A DNA stretch of 64,000 nucleotides from assembly GCA_963555705.1 (NCBI GenBank), contig OY743179.1:22080692-22144691 (forward strand), in the 5' to 3' direction. A model generated the notes under the pieces. That model saw only the letters and a program-made list of their open reading frames with translations. It had not been told where the DNA came from and ran no database searches. Shown piece after piece: positions 1 through 11,665 of the stretch (its first letter is position 1; each line of letters opens with the position of its first letter). The DNA comes from Ligustrum vulgare (Eukaryota; Streptophyta; Magnoliopsida; Lamiales; Oleaceae). The translations under genes were made by a program, and so were the position numbers.

Positions 1-480
1 ACCCGGGCGGCCGGATATGTTCCCATTCGTGAAAGGAACGACCCCCCGATCAAATAAAATTCAAATTGCTACTCTGCGGTGTTGGCACATCTCAAGCTTA
101 TGGCCACGCCTACAAATTGATTTTGGACGGTGAGTATGAAATTTCATTTACATTTATTGTGTCTGAATTTTTTATTTTTTATCGTAGGTGTCGATTCGTG
201 GTCGAATCTCTTTCGAGATGGAGGAGATGATGAGAATCCCGAAGGTCCAACTTCATTGCACGAATATGTGGTCCAGAATGTTGCAAGATCAAAGTTCAAA
301 GAGTTTCACGACAGTGCATTCAAGCAAGATTCGAGGTCGAATCCTTTTCAAGAGGGAGGGGATGATGAGAACCGAGAAAGTCAAACCTCGATGCGCGTGC
401 CCGTGGGACCCATGACGAGATCCGAAGTCGAAGATGTTCAAGATTCGAGGCTAAATAATGTGAATAAGTCAAGAAAATAA
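1..480 (+). pseudogene. Ty3/gypsy polyprotein C-terminus (copy A)
   Basis: This is the end of a Ty3/gypsy Pol polyprotein, cut by the window start. Frame 1 from position 130 to the stop at 478-480 encodes the region after integrase, including two related acidic modules (DSWSNLFRDGGDDEN and DSRSNPFQEGGDDEN) followed by GPMTRS, a tail typical of plant gypsy polyproteins. The 5' part (1-130) corresponds to the integrase C-terminal domain but contains stops. The same segment recurs at 33226 (copy B) and 35665 (copy C), so the identification does not rest on one copy. The copy is non-functional. Confidence 0.8.
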
Positions 481-1116
481 TCCGAGAATCAAGTTGGAGC
501 CAAAAAGAAGAAAAAATTGGACTCAGCCAATTTCGGTTGACCGAAAGTAATACCGGTCGATCGAAACTCTGCAGAAGATTTTTGAAGCAAGCCTCAGTCG
601 CGTTTGGCTGAGGGTTGGTCGACCGAAAGTCCCATTTCGGTCGACCATGTGATCGACCGAAAATGGTTCGGTCGACTGAAACACTCCGTTTCATAAAAAC
701 GGGGTTTTTGTTGCAATTTCCGAAATTTGCACATTTTGCCCAATTTTGTACTTATATACACTTTCTTTTCATTTGTAAACATAACTTGGTGGTTCATTGT
801 AATGCTCTTGAGAGCTTAGTCTAGAGAGACTCATTCTTGAGATAAGGTTAAACCTCCTTTTATGTTGTATTATTCTTGGAAGTTAATCAACTTTGCTTGA
901 GTATTATTATTCTTTTGTTGTTGTTTATTTTCCGCCACCTTAGAATTTGTTTGGTTGATACCCATTGGGCTAGGGTTAGGTTAATCCTTGAATTTTGGGT
1001 TAGATTTAAACTTTGGTTAAGGTGTTTATCGATTTATTTACCACTTTAGCTTTCTTGGGTTTTGTATTAAATTGTTGTGGGAATTTTCGGTCAATATACC
1101 GAAGGGGTTCGCATCA
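481..1116 (+). mobile_element. Gypsy 3' non-coding tail and probable LTR end (copy A)
   Basis: This non-coding tail follows the polyprotein stop. It contains a cluster of palindromic boxes built on CGGTCGACCG between 531 and 681, then an AT-rich stretch ending in a purine-rich run and TTCGCATCA at 1116. Copies B and C end at the same ...CATCA, so this CA is probably the 3' end of the element's LTR. The LTR start could not be placed. Sequence similarity to the other two copies stops at this point. Confidence 0.65.
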
Positions 1117-1439
1117 TAGTTTCTCCCTCCATAGAAACAAAATCTTTATTTTTATCATATCATACTATATATAATGGTAGAGCACATCTCATAAACAAGT
1201 TTTGCAACTTCTTTCCTTAAAATGAAAGTATTTTAATGAACCAGAATACTTTTAATAATCATACTATTATTTTGAAATCGAAAAATATGCAATATCGGTA
1301 TCAAATTGAAGATCTCAACGAGAACTTTAATATGAACTCACAAGTTAGAGTCAACTGTAAATATGTCGGTTTTAAAGTCACAGGAAAGATTAAAAAGTAA
1401 AAGTTTTATTTTGTACATTTCACTTTTTTTCTCAATGAC

Positions 1440-1823
1440 ATGTCCCACTATTTCAAAATTATTTTATTTAAGTCCTACAATAATAATTAGAATTTTTTTT
1501 TAGCTAAATCCAATTTGGTCCTAAATAATTAATTTCAATTTTGAGTTGCTTTTCTTATCAAATTAAAAGAAATAATAAATGTTCGAACTTTTTAAGTAAA
1601 TGCAATTAAGTCCGAATAATTTTTGCAACTTCATATTTCAATCAATTTATTAGTCATTTTAAAATTAATTTTATTTATTTATTTATTTTCTAATTTTATT
1701 TAATTATTTATGTTTAATACTACATATTTAAATAATCAAATATGCAAAATATATATTACGCACTTTTAATAGTTTAACAAATTTTTATCAAAATAAAAAT
1801 AAAGGCTTTTAGTAAATTCATTA
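1440..1823. repeat. Dispersed direct repeat, copy 1 (R1a)
   Basis: This AT-rich non-coding block of about 380 bp is repeated in the same orientation at about 3490-3877. The shared order includes CCTAAATAATTAATTTCAA, AATAATAAAT, GTCCGAATAATTT and ATATGCAAAATATATATTA. It is probably part of an old repeat family. The 1201-bp solo LTR at 1824 interrupts it just before its 3' continuation. Confidence 0.6.
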
Positions 1824-3024
1824 TGAAATTCTGGGACACCCCCAAATAGTTCGACCTTAGTGCGGAACTATTAAAACGAATACGTCAATTTTAATAGTTT
1901 CTAGATGGTTATTCAAACAAGTTCAATTATCCTAAGTTGAATAACCGTAATTGCAATAATGAAAAACAATAAGCAATCAACACAACAATATGATGATGGA
2001 GAAATCCAAAGTGGGAAAAACTTCAAGATCAAGCCAGTTACCTCCACTATAAACAATTTCGGTTACAGTTAAATTTATCCAGCTTCCCTCGCTAAACAAA
2101 GCAAATTTACCCCTGCTAATCCAAGATATAACTACCTCCAGCAACTTCCAGATCTTGATACTTCTTCCAAGTGGATGCCCCAAGAGCTTCATGTTCTTGT
2201 TAACTTCCTGCGCTTGTAGCCCAACTTTCTTCAACCTCCAGCAACTCTGAAGTTTCACAATTAAAGAAGTAATCCTTATGTCAAAGGATGCATATATTTT
2301 AGATTAGGAACAAGTGATGTTTTCTTAACTCGGGTTGTCAGATCACATGAATTTGGTTTTTGGATTATCAAATCATGGGATCAAAGATTGAATATGTGTA
2401 TATGTTATGGCTCTAAAAAATAGACAACAACCCCTCATAATTTTTGTGCATAGCGCTTAAGTATATATAGTATGAAGTGTTTGGGATAGTATAGGATTGT
2501 AGGAATCTTAAAATTCGCAAAACAGAATTTGCCAAGATTTGACGACCTTCAGTATATATGTTATGTCTCCAAAAAATAGACAACAACCCCTCATAATTTT
2601 CGTACATAGCACTTAGGCATATATAGTATGAAGTGTTTGACAAAACAGAATCTGCCAATATTTGACGACCTTCAATATTTTCATCATATCTTTCTCTCTC
2701 GATATCCGGTGGAGTCAATTCAAAGTGCGTTGGAAAGATAACGCAAATATCTACAATTTTTATAGAAATAGAATTTTTTCAATTCAGATGTTTGCTATGC
2801 AAAAATCGAGTTTCAACCTCCAACTGAAAATCTGGATCATTACTCTTGTGGGACTTGAATTCATCTTTAACTTCTAATTGTATCACAAATCTTCTTGAAC
2901 ACTTCTTTATTCTTCTTGAACCCAAACACTCAACTAATTCAACTATCATACTTTAACTCTAATTGAGACTTTATAAATGCAACATTTTGTTCACGAAATT
3001 GTCAATTACATCAAAAACCTAACA
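1824..3024 (-). mobile_element. Probable solo LTR
   Basis: A 1201-bp segment starting TGAAATTCTGGG and ending CCTAACA (TG...CA) interrupts a repeat that is continuous in its sister copy near 3877. It is flanked by CATTA (1819-1823) and CATTC (3025-3029), a 4-of-5 match to a 5-bp target duplication. Read on the minus strand it begins TGTTAGGTTTTTGATG, as many copia-type LTRs do, so I assign it to the minus strand. No internal domain is present, hence solo LTR. An internal tandem duplication lies at 2405-2690. Confidence 0.6.
2405..2690. repeat. Tandem duplication inside the solo LTR
   Basis: Two diverged copies of a roughly 150-bp block lie in tandem. Each contains AAAAAATAGACAACAACCCC, TATATATAGTATGAAGTGTTT and TTTGACGACCTTCA. 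A 101-codon minus-strand reading frame over this region only reflects the repeat and is not a gene. Confidence 0.7.
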
Positions 3025-3025
3025 C

Positions 3026-4100
3026 ATTCTATTTCAAAATAGGATGTAGTCAAACACGTTTTTTTAAAACATATAATTTTATTTTATTTTTTTGGGTAAA
3101 ATGATTATTTGACTACTGGGTGAAAAATGAAAGTCATGTTGTATTAAAAATATTGAATAAATTGAATATTTTTAATATTTTGATAGTTCATATCTATGAT
3201 TTGTTTTGATTTTTTGAATAACTGTCATTGGTCGTGGTTCCATGTTGTAAAACAGTTTATATGGAACTTAACTATTTGATTTTGATTTTTTTGAGAATTA
3301 ATTTCTGAAAAGTGATTTTTTTTTTTTTTTTCGTTTTTAGAATGTGTAGCCAAAAATTGAAAAACTTTAAAAAATGAATTTTTAAAGAATGTGTGATTGA
3401 TGTTGAATGTTCAAAAAAATTGATTCTTGAAAAATATATTTCGTACCGGTAAGTGAAAGTATTATGTTTTGTGGGTTAAACACATACATAATTATAAAAT
3501 AATATTTATAGTTATTTAAATCCTACAATGATATTTATAATTTCTATACTAAATACAATTTGCTCCTAAATAATTAATTTCAAATCAAGTTGCTTTTTTT
3601 TTATTAAATTAAAAGAAATAATAAATATCTGAACTTTTTAACTAAATTCAGTTAAGTCCGAATAATTTGTAACTTTATATTTCAATCAATTCATTTTTCA
3701 TTTTAAAATTAATTAATTTTATTTATTTATTTATTTGCTCATTTTTTTTTTTCATTTTTTATGTTTAACAGTATTAATTTAAATAATCAAAATATGCAAA
3801 ATATATATTACAAACTTTAATGGTTAGTTTAACTATTTTTTATCAAAATAAAAATAAAGGCATGTTAGCAAATTCATTTTATTTTAAAATAGGATGTAGT
3901 TAAACACGTTTATTTAAACATATAAAAATAAATATATATTTTTTTGGTAACATGACCATTTGACTATTGGGTGGAAAATGAAAAGTCAAACTGTATTGAA
4001 AACTATTGAATAAGTTTTGAATATTTAGATAGTTTATATCTCTGATTCATTTTAATTATTTTTTTCAATTCCTATCATTGATCGTGATTTCATATTGTAG
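3026..4100. repeat. Second repeat pair (R2a/R2b) and copy 2 of R1
   Basis: A block beginning at the end of the solo LTR (AAAATAGGATGTAGT, then AACACGTTT) recurs at about 3888 with several small differences. Between the two lies R1b (about 3490-3877), the second copy of the 1440 repeat. The order R1a, R2a, R1b, R2b shows a tandem duplication of about 2 kb, or 0.86 kb without the LTR, before the solo LTR inserted. No coding potential was seen. Confidence 0.55.
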
Positions 4101-5640
4101 ACCGATTCCTTCATTATCTTCACCATAAAAGAACTGTTTCTTGAAAATAATTAATGACTATAAAAAAAGCAATAAATCCAAATTCTTAAAGATCATGGAA
4201 AAAAATGGGAGGTTGTCACCTTTTCCACCAAAGATGAGTGTTTTAGAGGGCAAAAAGGTATATTTTGCTGCTGATACATTGAGATCAGAGACCATGTATG
4301 GCAAACAAATTGTCTCTCCATGATTTTGAGTTCTTTAAACCAGTTAATGAAATTAAAATTTGGGTGGTCAAGGAAGATGAAGGGGGGGGGGGGGGGGGTG
4401 TGGAAGGTAATGAAATGTGGTTCACTCTGTATTTAATCCTTGTTTTCATTTTTAATTTTTTAATTCAGTTACAATGTTATGTGCATATTTGTAAATTTAT
4501 GATGGTTTATTTATTAAAATTTTGTTTAAGATGTTGTGTATTTATGTGGTGTAGTAAATAAATAATGTAGTGGTAATATATTTATCCATTATAAAATCTG
4601 ATTTTTAAAAATTGTGTGATTGATAATGAATGTTTAGAAAAATTAATTTCATCGAGAAAGTGATAAAATATTATGTCTTGTGGATCAAAAACCCCACCGC
4701 TTTTAAAAACTGAGATACATTTGTGATTTTTTGGTAAATATAACATTAAATCGCATAAATATATATATTTTTTAAAAATAGAAAATGAAAGTTCAAAAGT
4801 GATTTTTTTTTTCTTTTTCATTTCAGAACGTGTGGTTAAAGGTAGTATATGCAATTGTGAAAAATTAGTTTTTTAATAATGTGTGGTTAAAAATGAATAT
4901 TGAAAAAAACTATTTTTGAAGAATCAATTCTATACGAATAAGTAATAAAATCTTATATCTTATGGGTTAAGCTCCCATTTATAATTGAGATATTATAGAT
5001 GATTTTTTATTATATATAAGTTAATAATATATATTCAATAAAATTTAATTAAATTTATATTTCATATTATTTATTTGTTACATTCATTTAAATATATGAT
5101 TGCATATAATTTTGTCATGTTAAATAAATTAATTCTATGGATGTCTATTAACTTCTTTATTATATTTTACAATTTAAAAATTGTAAATATCAACTTTTAG
5201 AAATCAATTAACCGCAAACCCGACTTTAGTCATTAAATCAATTTGTAAAGTATAGATTATGCTACTTGTCCAAATCTTTCTTCGCCTAAATAAATTAAGA
5301 AATCTAGAGAATGAACAATTAGATGTTAAAAAAAATATGCAAGTCACAACTTTATGTTTTTTATTTTTATTTTTATTTTTGTTTTTTATTTTTGTTTTTT
5401 TATTTTTCATTAAATATGAATGCACAATTTAGACATTCAAGTTATTTGCTTCTTTTATTTCATTTGTGCTAAGAAAATTTATGATATTTATTCAATGATA
5501 TTATACCAAATAAGAAATCTTATAGAGAGAAAAAAATTATAAATTATCCACAATTTGTTTATGTAAGTTATGTTTTTTGGTAGGTCACTGTATTAATTTT
5601 GCTAGGCGTTGTATTTTACAATTTATTCAATAAATAATTT
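4101..5640. other. AT-rich intergenic stretch, no gene seen
   Basis: No credible coding region was found. It holds a poly-G run at about 4382-4398, diverged copies of a repeat containing GTGTGATTGAT and ATTATGTCTTGTGG near 3420, 4610 and 4880, and a TTTTTAT low-complexity run at 5355-5410. Confidence 0.6.
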
Positions 5641-5650
5641 TCAATTATAT

Positions 5651-5680
5651 ATTCCGTGCACCTCACGGGTCGATTACTGG
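5651..5680 (+). mobile_element. Helitron 3' terminus (degenerate)
   Basis: The sequence ATTCCGTGCACCTCACGG forms a short imperfect hairpin. It is followed after eight bases by CTGG and then T, matching a Helitron 3' end (hairpin, then CTRR, inserted before T). Its flank closely resembles the end at 26700-26727, which has the canonical CTAG, so both belong to one family. The 5' end was not located. Confidence 0.5.
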
Positions 5681-6009
5681 TCTGATTATAAAGCAAGAAA
5701 CTAAGCATATTATTGAGTTGTACTTTAATGAAAATGCTAAAGGGCAGATTAGTATTATACAATACTAGTTCATTAAAATTTAGTATCAAACAGGGGCATA
5801 ATAATATTTGTAATTTGGTGTCATGTGCTTTAAGTAATTTTCTCAACTATAATTAGAAACAAAAATTACTTAAATTTTTACTTTTTCTTAAGCTTAGTTA
5901 AACATACTGTACAGAAGAGAGACCCAAAAAGTAAAAAATAAAAATCAATTATATATCAAATTTATCACTCTAAATACGTAATAATAATGTTTTTGTGCAA
6001 AAAAATGGA

Positions 6010-6190
6010 ATTGACAGCCTCCGGGGTAGACCCACCATATGCTGAGCATAGGAGAACGCCTCAACTAAACTTTTGAATCCCGACAACAATGTTCCTCTGT
6101 GGACTTGTCGATAGTTGTGATCTTGTATGACAGATAAATCTGTCTGCCTATTTTGAAGAAAAAAAAAATCCAACAAAATTTGGAGACTAG
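6010..6190 (-). pseudogene. Relic of SWEET last exon
   Basis: This minus-strand segment resembles exon 6 of the adjacent SWEET gene at both ends. The acceptor side (6163-6190) matches the TCCAAAT...GTTGGATTTTT start of the exon. The 3' part (6080-6125) matches its C-terminal end, including CACAGAGGAAC, which encodes HRG in the intact gene. The middle of the exon is missing. It looks like the remnant of a tandem SWEET duplicate directly downstream of the intact gene and has no coding capacity of its own. Confidence 0.55.
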
Positions 6191-6406
6191 TTATTTCTAT
6201 AATAAAGAAAATAATTCATTTAATTGTGTCGCAAATAACCAAAAAATTAAAATTAAAATTAATTTTTTCTTTATGTCAATAATTATATTCTCACTTTCTC
6301 TCGAATATATCTGGCCATCGACCGAATTCAGCATCTTTATTGTAATTGAACTTCTCGATACATTGTGTATATATATGCATATATAAAGTTACATGTATAA
6401 GCAATA

Positions 6407-7939
6407 TTACACAATGGAGAGGGTAGCTTCACTTGGATCCAAGTCAGTTCCTCTGTGAGCTTGTCCATGATTTTGAACAAGTACTTCTCCAATCTCCACC
6501 GTTGATGATCTATACCGAATCTGATCTTGTGATTTCAAGTCTAAGATAGTTGATATATCATGCAACTTAATTTCCGGTTGAATTATCAGCTGCCCTTTGT
6601 TCTTGTATATGCAATATAAAACCATTTGCACTATTCCAAATAAAAATCCAACCACATTTGGAGCCTATATATATATATATATTAATGCAAAAAAGAAAGA
6701 AATATTATTTAAAGAACTTTACTGATAATTAACCAAAAGAAGAGAGTACAAAATATGAATTTGAAGAGTTCTATAATGCACTCACAGCTATGTAGAAATC
6801 CTTGATGAAAAGACCATAGAAGAACCACACAACAGCACATAGTGTGAGAAAGAATGAGAGAGAAAGTGGCACGTATTCCACACTCTTTGTCCTTATCACT
6901 TGCCTCTGCATCAAAAAAAAAATTGCTAAATATTTTATAAAATTAATTATGAATAAATGGATATTAATTTTTTTTTTAAATTACCATAGTGCTTAGAGGA
7001 GCAGCAAAAACAATGACAGAAAAGGCTGAACAAATCCATCCAATAATTGTCACTCTCTCATGCCCTTCTGATAGAAAATATGTGCATCCAACGATCAATC
7101 CCAGAGTTCCTATGTTGAATAGGACCAGAAGCTTCGTGGTAAAAACCTGCAAAAATAAAATTTGAGCCAGCCAATCCATCGGAGGGTCAGAAAAATGACC
7201 AAACAACATATTTTCTCTCTCTACTTTTCAACAACACATTTTACCTCAAAATCATAAATAAATCAGTTTATAAACCACTACAGTGTTACCAAACGGCGGC
7301 TCAATTTGTGGTTGAATGAAGTGAAAGAGTACAATTAGCATCAAAGTGAAAGAGGCATCAAATTTCAGGTGCTGAAAAAGTATTCATGTGCCAGCTCCAA
7401 ATTTACATTATCGGACAAAAGTTTGAGGTTATTAATTAAGGATAGTTAGAATAACCTTTGATTCCTTGGTAGCGTATACCACGAAGATGGTCAGAAAAAC
7501 AACTTCGAAGAGACATGCAGCAGTGTTGATGGTTATAAGCATGATCACGTTCTTTTTCAGAAAGGCGTAATACAAATACAACATGGCACTGAATAAGGCA
7601 ACTGAATAAGGAATTGAATGAAAATCTTCTGTCGATTTTCTCTTAAAAATGCTGTAAAATGTAGGCCTGAAATCCAAGGGAAAAAAAACACTTAAAAAAT
7701 GTTTATGATCAGTAGTTTTTTTTTAAATTAACAAGAATATTTAATAAGAAATCAAACTCTTACACAGGTGCCAACAACACCAAGAAGGACATGATATTTC
7801 CTACCAAAAAAAAAAAAAAAATCAAATTAATGAACACAAATTAGCTGAAATATGTAGAGATTAATTAATTCAGAGAAATTGATGATATACCAAGAATGCC
7901 GAAAGTGAAAGCCAAGTGAGCAGCTGTTATTAGTGCCAT
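6407..7939 (-). CDS. SWEET: SWEET sugar transporter, six exons
   Basis: This gene encodes a 278-aa membrane sugar uniporter with two MtN3/saliva repeats (seven membrane segments). Exons on the minus strand: 7891-7939, 7764-7800, 7666-7456, 7146-6985, 6905-6786 and 6664-6407. All introns are GT-AG. Exon lengths of 37, 162 and 120 bases are those usual for the family. Residues 10-36 ([20 protein letters not shown]) are a typical SWEET start. The first repeat covers about residues 10-98 and the second about 132-218. The Asn in TM3 (LITINT) and in TM7 (APNVVGF), which line the sugar pocket, are kept. The TM2 position that is often Trp (SAMLW) is Tyr here. Length and sequence suggest clade III (sucrose-type), but this is inference. 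The third intron has an unusual donor (AG/GTTATT). Confidence 0.93.
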
Positions 7940-8025
7940 TCTTGAAGTGAAGTTCTTGGTACTTCAAGAATATAAGCTGCTTATAATTATGAGAAGTGAT
8001 TAATTCATTTCGGTCATGAGAAGAT

Positions 8026-8048
8026 TATTATATATATATATATATAGG
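8026..8048 (-). promoter_or_regulatory. TATA region of SWEET
   Basis: A long alternating TA tract, read as CTATATATATATA on the minus strand, lies about 90-105 bases upstream of the SWEET start codon. It is the only TATA-like sequence in a plausible core-promoter position. The tract is also a microsatellite, so its length may vary between individuals. Confidence 0.5.
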
Positions 8049-8049
8049 C

Positions 8050-8889
8050 ATAAAAAAGGAGGGAATTCTGATAGATGATCCAGTTGTAATGCTTTGAGCT
8101 GTTGGAATTCTATTTGAACGAGAATTTCGAGGGGCAAGCCATATGTATGTCATCAATTCATGTTTTTCACGTTCAACTTAAAACTATATAAGCTGCTTTC
8201 AGCCATGGCTATTGGCTATATTAGATGACGCTATTGAAAATATATATTTCCTTCTGGCTATATTTTCGTATTATTTACTCTACCCATTTCATATGTAGGA
8301 TTTAAATTCATTTAGTTATGTTTAATTCAAATTAAAATCTGATTTTAATCACCAGTCAAGTCAATAATTAATTTTATTTTATATTTAATTTTATGTGATT
8401 TACAACTTTTCAATTATGCATTTCATCAACTTTTATCAAAAATTTTAAAAATCTAATTTCAATGTCCACCAAATTATGGCTTAATAAGGTCTTTTTTATT
8501 TTTTAGCTGGTTTTAGTGTAACAAATTTTTATGGAAATAAAAAGATTTAGCTTTGTTTGGTTCTGGTTTATATCTCAAGTCAAATGTAACAATTAATTTT
8601 AACAATACATTTTATGAATTAACATATTTTCAACCACACATATCATCAACTTTTTTTACTAACTGTTCGGGTAAATTGATTATAAATAATTTATAATCGC
8701 TCCAATTTTCAATACAACTTTTGAACGACACATATAATCTCTCTCCAATTTTTAACCCTACATCCCCGAGATCCGTGAAAAAAAGTAAAAGAAAAAAAAA
8801 CGGATTTTAATTGATCCGAACAGATTATTAAAAAAAAATACTGATTTTAATTTATAATACTAAAGAGGGGCTTAGATTTTTCCACTATA
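8050..8889. other. SWEET upstream region, no gene seen
   Basis: No coding sequence was found. The stretch at about 8560-8770 resembles a dispersed repeat seen elsewhere in the window (for example 27816-27960), with motifs such as CAATTTTCAATACAACTTTT and CTCTCTCCAATTTTTAACC. It is probably a MITE relic. Confidence 0.4.
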
Positions 8890-8925
8890 CTAGTTTTACA
8901 CTCGTGCGTTGCACAGAATCTTTGA
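8890..8925 (-). mobile_element. Helitron 3' terminus, minus strand
   Basis: Read on the minus strand, the hairpin GTGCAACGCAC is followed after about ten bases by CTAG and then T, the canonical Helitron 3' end. The helicase relic at 9060-9500 lies on the same strand just upstream of it, as expected for an autonomous Helitron. Confidence 0.7.
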
Positions 8926-9059
8926 TAGTGATAATATTTTATTATAGGAAAACGTAGAATCACAATATATAATAAAAAATATTATGAACACAAGAACTTA
9001 TAAAATTTTGTATTTCTAAATAGAAGTTAATACAAATTTTGAAACACTTATTTAAATAC

Positions 9060-9500
9060 GACATTTGTAGCTAAATTGATTGATTTACCTTCCTCGTCAC
9101 ATATGTAATTCTAGATATTGTTACATATAGTTGATCATTACTAAATACTGATCTTCCCAAGAAAAGACCAACATTGGATAGTTGTCATTGACTCTTATTG
9201 ATCGTTATGGCGTAAGATATTATTAAAGGGAACTGTCTTCTTTGAAATTTTAAAAAGCAACCTTGGATCTAAAGGAGTTAACGACATTTTTGGAATAAAA
9301 ACCTTTTGCCCTGCATTACTCCCCGATAGAATTGAGGCCTCCAAAACATGGTGTCCAAGCCTAGAAATAATTAACCTAGTTCTGTTGCACAATCTCGAAG
9401 CATGATCAATATTTCTCAACAACATTATTGGAGCATTGACTCTCAGCTTCAACTCGTGGTTATACACACCAGAACATTTTACTCCATTTAAGAACTATGT
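9060..9500 (-). pseudogene. Helitron PIF1-type helicase C-terminus, broken
   Basis: On the minus strand, FLNGVKCSGVYNHELKLRV leads into NAPIMLLRNIDHASRLCNRT and RLGHHVLEASILSGSNAGQK, typical of the helicase half of plant Helitron Rep/Hel proteins. A frameshift near 9210 then moves the reading to SYAITINKSQ, where a TGA replaces the usual Gly codon. The sequence ends with GRSVFSNDQLYVTISRIT, the last conserved helicase motif. The frameshift and stop make it non-functional. The upstream Rep part is not visible, perhaps because the large LTR element inserted at 10207. Confidence 0.85.
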
Positions 9501-10201
9501 GGAATGTACGTCTCCAAACAAACCTCTCATGTTGTCCAATTTACAAAATGTATTTGAACTAATATATATATTTTATTCAGCATGATTTAGTAGAAATCGT
9601 GTATCTATTTATGTTTTCAACATTATTCAATATTGGAGCAAGAATGGTCATTCCTTGAGAGGTATGTGCTTTCAACTATTGCTTTATATTATACGTTGAG
9701 TCTTCATTAGGACTCAAAGTTGCAAACCTGGTCCTGTTATTTCAACAAAAGACTTTAAATTGCAAATTGCTTTAGGGAAAAAACAGTCAGCTGTTGGTCA
9801 GACGTAAGTCTTATAAAAAAAATAAATAAATAAAAATAGAGTCTGAACTTATGGCTTGTTATTGGGTAATTTCCTCGATTTTTAACATATGTGACTCACC
9901 GAATGCAGTAAATTTCATGTTCACTCAATAAATGGTTGTAAGTATTAATGAGGTGACCCTTTACTATAGCTTAAAACCTATTACTCTGAATACAAATTAT
10001 ATTGGTAAATAATGCACGTAGATTATAGAACAATGTTGTCAACACAAACTGAAATACAATTAGAAATTTAAAAACGTGTGTTAAATTTGGGACCATAACA
10101 CATCTTTTTCTATGAAAATCATTTCCATGCATTTATTATTTTTTCCGTGCTTGAGTACAAACCATTTTCTAGCCCAATGGAGTTTTAACCTCAAGTCTGC
10201 A
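9501..10201. other. Non-coding, probably old Helitron interior
   Basis: No feature could be supported. The position, upstream of the helicase relic and directly before the LTR element insertion, suggests decayed Helitron DNA. Confidence 0.3.
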
Positions 10202-10564
10202 CGATGTGTAGCGACCAAGAATTTTTACGCGATTAATAATTATTTTAATAGAAAATCGTGTCGCTACTATTTCACCCATTTTTATTAAGTTAACGCCACG
10301 ACGTATTCGTATAGCCAAGTCAAGAAATAATCGAGATCGTTCGATTTTAAATTAAATTCCGAATTTCTAAAAATATCTCCATTCTCTTGATTTAAAGTAT
10401 ATTAAGTCCAAGTACTTAATTCAATGTTATCCCAATATTTATTTATACAAAAATTATTTTTATTATTGAAATTAAGAAAATATATGCAAGCATGAGAGGT
10501 TCCATTATATATAATAATTATGAGAATCTTAATTTAATAAATATGGAAAAGTATATGAATGAAT

Positions 10565-10920
10565 TATATACTCCATTATATGTAATCATGAAGAGCATAA
10601 TATTTGTATAAATATGAAAAAGTATATGAATGAATTATATACTCCATTATATGTAATCATGAAGAGCATAATATTTGTATAAATATGGAAAAGTATATGA
10701 ATGGTTGATAAGATTCCATTATATGTAATCATGAAGAGCATAATATTTGTATAAATATGGAAAAGTATATGAATGGTTGATAAGACTCCATTATATGTAA
10801 TCATGAAGAGCATAATATTTGTATAAATATGGAAAAGTATATGAATGGTTGATAAGACTTCATTATATGTAATCATGAAGAGCATAATATTTGTATAAAT
10901 ATGGAAAAGTATATGAATGG
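10565..10920. repeat. 71-73-bp tandem array in the LTR
   Basis: There are five near-identical units containing CCATTATATGTAATCATGAA and GAGCATAATATTTGTATAAA. The array recurs in LTR2 (about 17227-17582) and LTR3 (about 20009-20364). A repetitive 99-codon minus-strand frame over it is an artefact of the repeat. Confidence 0.9.
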
Positions 10921-11146
10921 TGCTTTACTTTAAGAAAAGGATGTGTTAAAATTAATAGAATTGAATGATTATGTTTACAATATGCCAACTTTATACATCT
11001 ATTTAAACCCATCTCTTTTACACACAACTCTACACATATACACTTATTTCCAATCTCTTGACAAAATCCACAAGTAAGAGAAATTCAAGGTGGTCAAGAA
11101 AGTTTTGGTCCATTTACTACTACACTTCATTTTAATCTTTTAAAAG

Positions 11147-11665
11147 GTAAGTATATCTTATGTTTTTATGAAAAGTAAGTATGTTTTTATGACAAGTAAG
11201 TATATCTTATGTTTTTATGAAAAGTAAGTATGTTTTTATGAAAGGTAAATACACCTTATGTTTTTATGAAAAGTAAGTATGTTTTTATGACAAGTAAATA
11301 TATCTTATGTTTTTATGAAAAGTAAGTATGTTTTTATGACAAGTAAGTATATCTTATGTTTTTATGAAAAGTAAGTATGTTTTTATGAAAGGTAAATACA
11401 CCTTATGTTTTTATGAAAAGTAAGTATGTTTTTATGACAAGTAAATATATCTTATGTTTTTATGAAAAGTAAGTATGTTTTTATGAAAGGTAAATACACC
11501 TTATGTTTTTATGAAAAGTAAGTATGTTTTTATGACAAGTAAGTATATCTTATGTTTTTATGAAAAGTAAGTATGTTTTTATGAAAGGTAAATACACCTT
11601 ATGTTTTTATGAAAAGTAAGTATGTTTTTATGACAAGTAAGTATATCTTATGTTTTTATGAAAAT
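11147..11665. repeat. 49-bp tandem array in the LTR
   Basis: About ten units of 49 bp alternate TATATCTTATGTTTTTATGA with AAAGTAAGTATGTTTTTATG. The array lies downstream of the LTR TATA-like box, so it is probably part of the transcribed R-U5 leader. The same array is in LTR2 (about 17809-18327) and LTR3 (about 20591-21109). Confidence 0.9.

Noticed and set aside
10586..10885. 99-codon minus-strand frame rich in repeated MLFMITYNG...ILFHIYTN units, also at 17248 and 20030
   Set aside because: It is a translation of the LTR minisatellite, so the protein repeat follows from the DNA repeat.
10565..11665. CRISPR-like look of regularly spaced repeats
   Set aside because: The units are head-to-tail without unique spacers, in plant nuclear DNA.
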